Assembly: GCF_007995155.1 (NCBI RefSeq) | Contig: NZ_CP042593.1 | Coordinates: forward strand, 1,530,001 to 1,594,000 | DNA length: 64,000 nucleotides | Direction: 5' to 3' | Source: Cytobacillus dafuensis | GTDB taxonomy: Bacteria; Bacillota; Bacilli; Bacillales; Cytobacillaceae | In this document: positions 61,040-64,000 of the stretch, piece after piece | How the letters are laid out: each line of letters starts with the position of its first letter | Position numbering within the stretch: position 1 is the stretch's first letter | Program-made: the position numbers and the translations under genes | Notes under the pieces: model-generated | What the model saw: the letters and a program-made list of their open reading frames with translations, nothing else | Told to the model about the DNA's origin: nothing | Database searches by the model: none

Positions 61040-62413
61040 ATGACTGGATTTCGGATTGAACAAGACACACTTGGGGAAGTGAGTGTTCCAGCTGATAAAT
61101 ATTGGGGAGCACAAACTCAAAGAAGTAAAGACAATTTTAAAATTGGGATTGAAAAAATGCCTATGGAGGTTATTTATGCTTTTGCAAAAATAAAGAATGC
61201 AGCTGCCATTGTAAATCATAGGCTTGAAAACCTACAAGAGGAAAAAAAGATTGTAATAACTCAAGCAACCCTAGAAATTTTACAAGGAAAGTTTGATGAA
61301 CATTTCCCACTAGCCGTTTGGCAAACAGGGAGCGGAACGCAAACAAATATGAATATTAATGAAGTGGTTGCTAGAAGGGCGAATGAATTGCTACAAGATA
61401 ATGGAGATAGTGTCCATCCAAATGACGATGTTAATATGTCTCAAAGCTCGAATGATACATTCCCAACAGCCATGCATGTTGCTGCTTATATCGAAATAGC
61501 AGAAAAGCTTATTCCATCACTTCAAGAATTGAAAGGGACGATCGATCAAAAGGAAAAAGTGTTTGCACATATTGTCAAAATCGGGAGAACCCATCTACAA
61601 GATGCTACACCATTAACATTAGGGCAGGAAATAAGCGGCTGGAGGGCCATGTTAGATAAAAACGAACGAATGATTTCAGTGGCGATGACCCATCTCCTCG
61701 ATTTAGCAATTGGTGGAACTGCTGTTGGGACAGGAATTAATGCACATAAATCATTTGGTGATGAAGTGGCTTTAGAAATTGCCAATCTAACTGGTCACCC
61801 ATTTCGTTCGTCAGCTAATAAATTCCAAGGACTAACAAGTCATAATGAAATTGTTCATGTCCATGGAGCATTAAAAGCTCTGGCTGCAGACCTGATGAAG
61901 ATAGCCAATGATGTTAGATGGCTAGCGAGTGGACCAAGAAGTGGGATAGGAGAATTATCGATTCCAGCAAATGAACCCGGTAGTTCAATTATGCCTGGAA
62001 AAGTGAACCCAACACAAAGTGAAGCATTGACGATGGTTGCGTGTCAAATCTTCGGAAATGATGCAACGATCGGTTTTGCGGCAAGCCAAGGAAACTTCGA
62101 ATTAAATGTCTTTAAACCAGTCATTATCTTTAATCTTCTCCAGAGTATTCGTCTATTAGCTGATGGAATGAGATCATTCAATGAGAAATGTATGGTAGGC
62201 TTAGAGGCAAATGAAGAGGTAATTGACGAACATGTGAAAAGGTCACTTATGCTTGTTACCGCGCTAAATCCACATATTGGATATGAAAAAGCTGCTGAAA
62301 TTGCCAAGCTAGCTTTTAAAGAAAATAGTACATTAAAATCTGCTGCTTTAAAGTCCGGATATGTTACGAATGAGCAGTATGAAGAATGGGTTGATCCTAA
62401 AAAGATGTTGTAA
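61040..62413 (+). CDS. fumC: Class II fumarate hydratase
   Basis: The 457-aa enzyme hydrates fumarate to malate in the citric acid cycle. It has [13 protein letters not shown], the substrate-site [29 protein letters not shown] with the catalytic His, and the superfamily signature [11 protein letters not shown]. It equals B. subtilis citG in type and length. AAGGAGG precedes the ATG by 8 bases. Single gene. Confidence 0.96.
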   Translation: MTGFRIEQDTLGEVSVPADKYWGAQTQRSKDNFKIGIEKMPMEVIYAFAKIKNAAAIVNHRLENLQEEKKIVITQATLEILQGKFDEHFPLAVWQTGSGTQTNMNINEVVARRANELLQDNGDSVHPNDDVNMSQSSNDTFPTAMHVAAYIEIAEKLIPSLQELKGTIDQKEKVFAHIVKIGRTHLQDATPLTLGQEISGWRAMLDKNERMISVAMTHLLDLAIGGTAVGTGINAHKSFGDEVALEIANLTGHPFRSSANKFQGLTSHNEIVHVHGALKALAADLMKIANDVRWLASGPRSGIGELSIPANEPGSSIMPGKVNPTQSEALTMVACQIFGNDATIGFAASQGNFELNVFKPVIIFNLLQSIRLLADGMRSFNEKCMVGLEANEEVIDEHVKRSLMLVTALNPHIGYEKAAEIAKLAFKENSTLKSAALKSGYVTNEQYEEWVDPKKML

Positions 62414-62470
62414 TGTAAAATCGTAATGATTTTTCTAGAGAGCATTCTTTAATACTCTTCTCTAGCAATG

Positions 62471-62498
62471 AAAAGGCCCCCATTTACTGGGGGCCAAG
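62471..62498 (-). terminator. Terminator after the SASP gene
   Basis: GGCCCCC/GGGGGCC around a 7-base loop; followed by TTTTC on the minus strand. Confidence 0.85.
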
Positions 62499-62531
62499 CC
62501 ATATCATATTAAATTATATTAAACAAATTTA

Positions 62532-62750
62532 TTAATGTTGAAAACCGCCAAGTTGTTGTTCAGCCATTTGCACTAGGCGTTTTGTAATTTCTCCTCCAAC
62601 TGATCCGTTGGCACGAGATGTAGTATCAGCACCTAAGTTTACTCCAAATTCATTTGCAATTTCAAACTTCATTTGGTTAAGTGCTTGTGCTACTCCAGGT
62701 ACAAGTAATTGGTTTGAGGAATCGCTTCTGTTAGATGTTTGGTTATTCAT
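62532..62750 (-). CDS. Alpha/beta-type small acid-soluble spore protein
   Basis: The 72-aa protein coats and protects spore DNA and is degraded by GPR protease at germination. It has the GPR cleavage-site region [10 protein letters not shown] and the second family signature [12 protein letters not shown]. Length and composition are typical of SspA-SspD. GGAGATG precedes the ATG. A very good SigG promoter lies 137 bp upstream, and a tRNA-like structure lies between the two. Confidence 0.96.
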   Translation of the reverse strand: MNNQTSNRSDSSNQLLVPGVAQALNQMKFEIANEFGVNLGADTTSRANGSVGGEITKRLVQMAEQQLGGFQH

Positions 62751-62782
62751 AATGTTTCATCTCCTCATAATAATTTTAATAT

Positions 62783-62847
62783 TGGTTGGGCTAGCCGGAA
62801 TTGCACCGACACAAGTTAAACTTGTTACCTCTTCGTGGTTTAACCCA
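62783..62847 (-). ncRNA. tRNA-like structure in the SASP mRNA leader
   Basis: Read on the minus strand, 65 nt can form: acceptor stem TGGGTTA/TAGCCCA (7 pairs, one G-U), a short D-like arm ACC/GGT, an anticodon-like arm ACAA/TTGT with loop GTTTAAC, a T arm GTCGG/CCGGC with loop TGCAATT, and the 3' end ACCA. The variable loop is missing, the D arm is short and the T loop has G in place of the usual second T, so it is not a normal tRNA. The loop would give anticodon UUA. It sits between the SigG promoter and the SASP start, 32 nt before the ATG. Confidence 0.6.
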
Positions 62848-62886
62848 GCGGTTAGTAGTAAGCTGTATGTCCCTGTGTTTACTCTC

Positions 62887-62915
62887 TATTATGTTTGTTT
62901 TCGCGAAGATTATTC
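62887..62915 (-). promoter_or_regulatory. SigG (forespore) promoter of the SASP gene
   Basis: On the minus strand GAATA (62915-62911) and CATAATA (62893-62887) are 17 bp apart, a full match to the SigG consensus GMATR and CATNMTA. Confidence 0.8.
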
Positions 62916-63030
62916 TTGAAAAAATAGTGGGAATTGTTCCCTAATGAAAATTACATAACTATAGAAAGAGAAACGAACGCTATAAGTAAACGGAAGTTTT
63001 GTTAAGTCTAATTTCCTAGGCTGTTTTAAA

Positions 63031-63266
63031 GCTTAGTGTAGATAATGCTATTTTGTTGTTGATTGGAGCGGAAGGCGCGAGCTCCTCGAAAATGCTAACG
63101 CATTTCCTTCGTGCGGTGTTTATTCGAGGAAGATTTTTCAACGTCCTGCGGGAGAAGCGAGTCGAAGGAAGACCCCGCAGGAGCGATAGTGACGAGGAGG
63201 CTTCCGGACCGCCCGCGATCGCTAAGTGCCTACAGCGGAAATCAACAGGGAAGCTTAACATAGCCA
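63031..63266 (+). repeat. Family 2 repeat, full copy
   Basis: Nearly the same as 58805-59037 over about 235 bp, including the inner insert with TCCTCGAA/TTCGAGGA and the stem CCTGCGGGAG/CCCCGCAGG. It ends GGAAATCAACAGGG...CATAGCC. Confidence 0.9.
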
Positions 63267-63322
63267 TTTCCCAAAAGGCACGAAGCTAATTTCAAATTAT
63301 TTTGAACGGAGAGGAAAGAGAT

Positions 63323-63565
63323 ATGGCTTTTTGTCCAATTTGCAATGGATTTGAAGAAATTAAAATAGCTTGCTCCTCATGTGGAAATGCATTAATGGAT
63401 AATGGCAGGATCATGGATTATTATGATGATTACAGTCCATACATGCCTATTGATCAAATGAAAATGGAGGATGGTTACCCAGCAGATTATGAAAATAGAG
63501 AATGCCCACATTTATTAAAATGCGCTGTTTGTGGGATGAATGTGGTGAGGCTTATAAAAGAATAA
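63323..63565 (+). CDS. Small protein with zinc-ribbon-like cysteine pairs
   Basis: The 80-aa protein has three CxxC pairs, CPIC at residue 4, CSSC at 17 and CAVC near the end, plus a further Cys in ECPHLLKC. The first pair and the second could form one zinc ribbon. The middle is acidic and tyrosine-rich (MDYYDDYSPYMP). ATG 63323 is preceded by GAGAGGAAAGAG; a TTG at 63302 is in frame. Function unknown. Confidence 0.65.
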   Translation: MAFCPICNGFEEIKIACSSCGNALMDNGRIMDYYDDYSPYMPIDQMKMEDGYPADYENRECPHLLKCAVCGMNVVRLIKE

Positions 63566-63612
63566 ACGAAAAAGGAACACCTTTTAAGAAGGGTTCCTTT
63601 TTCGTTTATTCT
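63559..63612. terminator. Bidirectional terminator
   Basis: AGAATAAACGAAAAAGGAAC pairs with GTTCCTTTTTCGTTTATTCT around a 14-base loop. The left arm overlaps the end of the zinc-ribbon gene. Confidence 0.9.
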
Positions 63613-63640
63613 ACCATAATTAATCATTTGACAGATATAT

Positions 63641-63826
63641 TTACTCAGCTTTAAATGGTGGTTCTTCATGATAAAGCTCTCTAGCTTCCTCAATGTTCGT
63701 CGTTTCTTCCCTCATATGGACAGACCCGCCAGACATTCCTTCGTTAATCATTCGATCGATATCCATATAGGCCTTGTCTCTGCCCTGATGATGCGAATCC
63801 TCTTGTACTTTTTTATTTTTGGACAA
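63641..63826 (-). CDS. Small hydrophilic protein (DUF4025/YozQ-like?)
   Basis: The 61-aa protein is charged and soluble (DKAYMDIDRMINEGMSGGSVH, ELYHEEPPFKAE). TTG 63826 is chosen because AAAGGAGG lies 8 bases upstream; the frame extends 20 codons more without a site. The layout recalls small DUF4025 proteins of spore formers, but I am not sure. Confidence 0.6.
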   Translation of the reverse strand: MSKNKKVQEDSHHQGRDKAYMDIDRMINEGMSGGSVHMREETTNIEEARELYHEEPPFKAE

Positions 63827-63888
63827 TGTTGATTCCTCCTTTGACCGTTTAAGATATTTTTCCAAAGAAGGTTCCGAAACATACAAAA

Positions 63889-64000
63889 TTATTGATCATA
63901 TACATGGAAAAGCATCAATTCATGAATTTGGTCCATTAGCTGAATTTCATCTTCTCCATTTGGAGTAGCGGATGTCCATTCAATTTTTCCATTTTGATGA
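63889..64000 (-). CDS. YheE-like protein (DUF5342), C-terminal part
   Basis: The last 37 codons of a minus-strand gene enter from the right edge. The visible end, GKIEWTSATPNGEDEIQL then HELMLFHVYDQ, agrees with the end of B. subtilis YheE as I remember it. No function is known. Confidence 0.65.
   Translation of the reverse strand, partial: HQNGKIEWTSATPNGEDEIQLMDQIHELMLFHVYDQ

Noticed and set aside
62783..62847. A normal tRNA gene
   Set aside because: No variable loop, shortened D arm, 4-bp anticodon stem and altered T loop; kept only as a tRNA-like structure.
62608..62919. 103-codon plus-strand frame opposite the SASP gene and its leader
   Set aside because: It is antisense to a certain SASP gene and to its promoter, and has no start signal.

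Overview
The window comes from the chromosome of a low-GC, spore-forming Bacillaceae bacterium. The evidence is an AT-rich base composition, strong AGGAGG-type ribosome binding sites, frequent GTG and TTG starts, U-tailed terminator hairpins, and sporulation genes (prkA, yhbH, spoVR, an alpha/beta-type SASP gene). The order queG, yhbB-like, trmL, prkA, yhbH, yhcT-like, yhcU, yhcY/yhcZ, yhdB, yhdC, spoVR and two yhdP/yhdT-like genes follows the yhb-yhc-yhd part of the Bacillus subtilis map as I remember it. I see no phage, transposase, rRNA operon or CRISPR array. This is core chromosome with scattered small repeats.

Layout: 0-8 kb holds tRNA modification genes (queG, trmL), a nitroreductase, a 30-aa membrane peptide, and prkA plus yhbH. 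8-17 kb holds a dipeptide/oligopeptide ABC transporter (two ATPases, binding lipoprotein, two permeases), then tryptophan-to-kynurenine genes kynA and kynB with a metallo-hydrolase, then a Nudix hydrolase. 17-27 kb holds a TPR-type HTH regulator, pyrroline-5-carboxylate reductase, cystine transporter tcyP, a purine permease, a membrane-fused PyrD-like protein, and a DUF47-Pit phosphate transport pair. 27-36 kb holds a diheme cytochrome c peroxidase lipoprotein behind an Fnr-like site, an RluA-type synthase, a BdbC/thioredoxin pair, phosphoglucomutase, an SDR, and the YhcY/YhcZ two-component system. 36-47 kb holds spoVR, two tandem YitT-family genes, a receiver plus MshEN-CheX fusion, a purine permease behind a guanine riboswitch, a secreted duplicated-domain protein, and an OmpR-type two-component pair. 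47-64 kb holds two CNNM/CBS proteins around a MerR gene, a GNAT enzyme, a sporulation-kinase-like histidine kinase, feoAB plus a Cys-rich partner behind a Fur-like box, a class A PBP, a SigY-like ECF sigma operon, fumarase, and a SASP gene.

Working together: prkA, yhbH and spoVR form a conserved functional set. prkA and spoVR share a closely similar SigE-type promoter, and yhbH has a weaker match. The sigma-factor operon begins with an ECF-type promoter that it probably uses itself. The two NCS2 purine permeases look differently controlled, one by a guanine riboswitch and one by a candidate PurR box pair.

Three families of non-coding repeats lie between genes. Family 1 (about 130 bp, ending in a hairpin) sits between dppA and dppB, after feoB and in several decayed copies. 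Family 2 (up to about 235 bp, GC-rich, starting TTGATTGGAGCGGAAGG) has two full and three reduced copies. Family 3 (about 145 bp, two large hairpins) has one full and one deleted copy. The most unusual feature is a 65-nt tRNA-like fold ending in ACCA at 62847-62783 (minus strand). It lies between a near-perfect SigG promoter and the SASP start codon, so it would form the 5' leader of a forespore mRNA.

Stretches over 300 bases without a confident gene are 7855-8408, 18451-18859, 19977-20410, 31554-31950, 42399-42704, 44713-45053, 50633-51155, 53010-53338, 58730-59150 and 62751-63322. Their contents are listed as features where anything could be seen. All calls come from reading the sequence; no database search was run.
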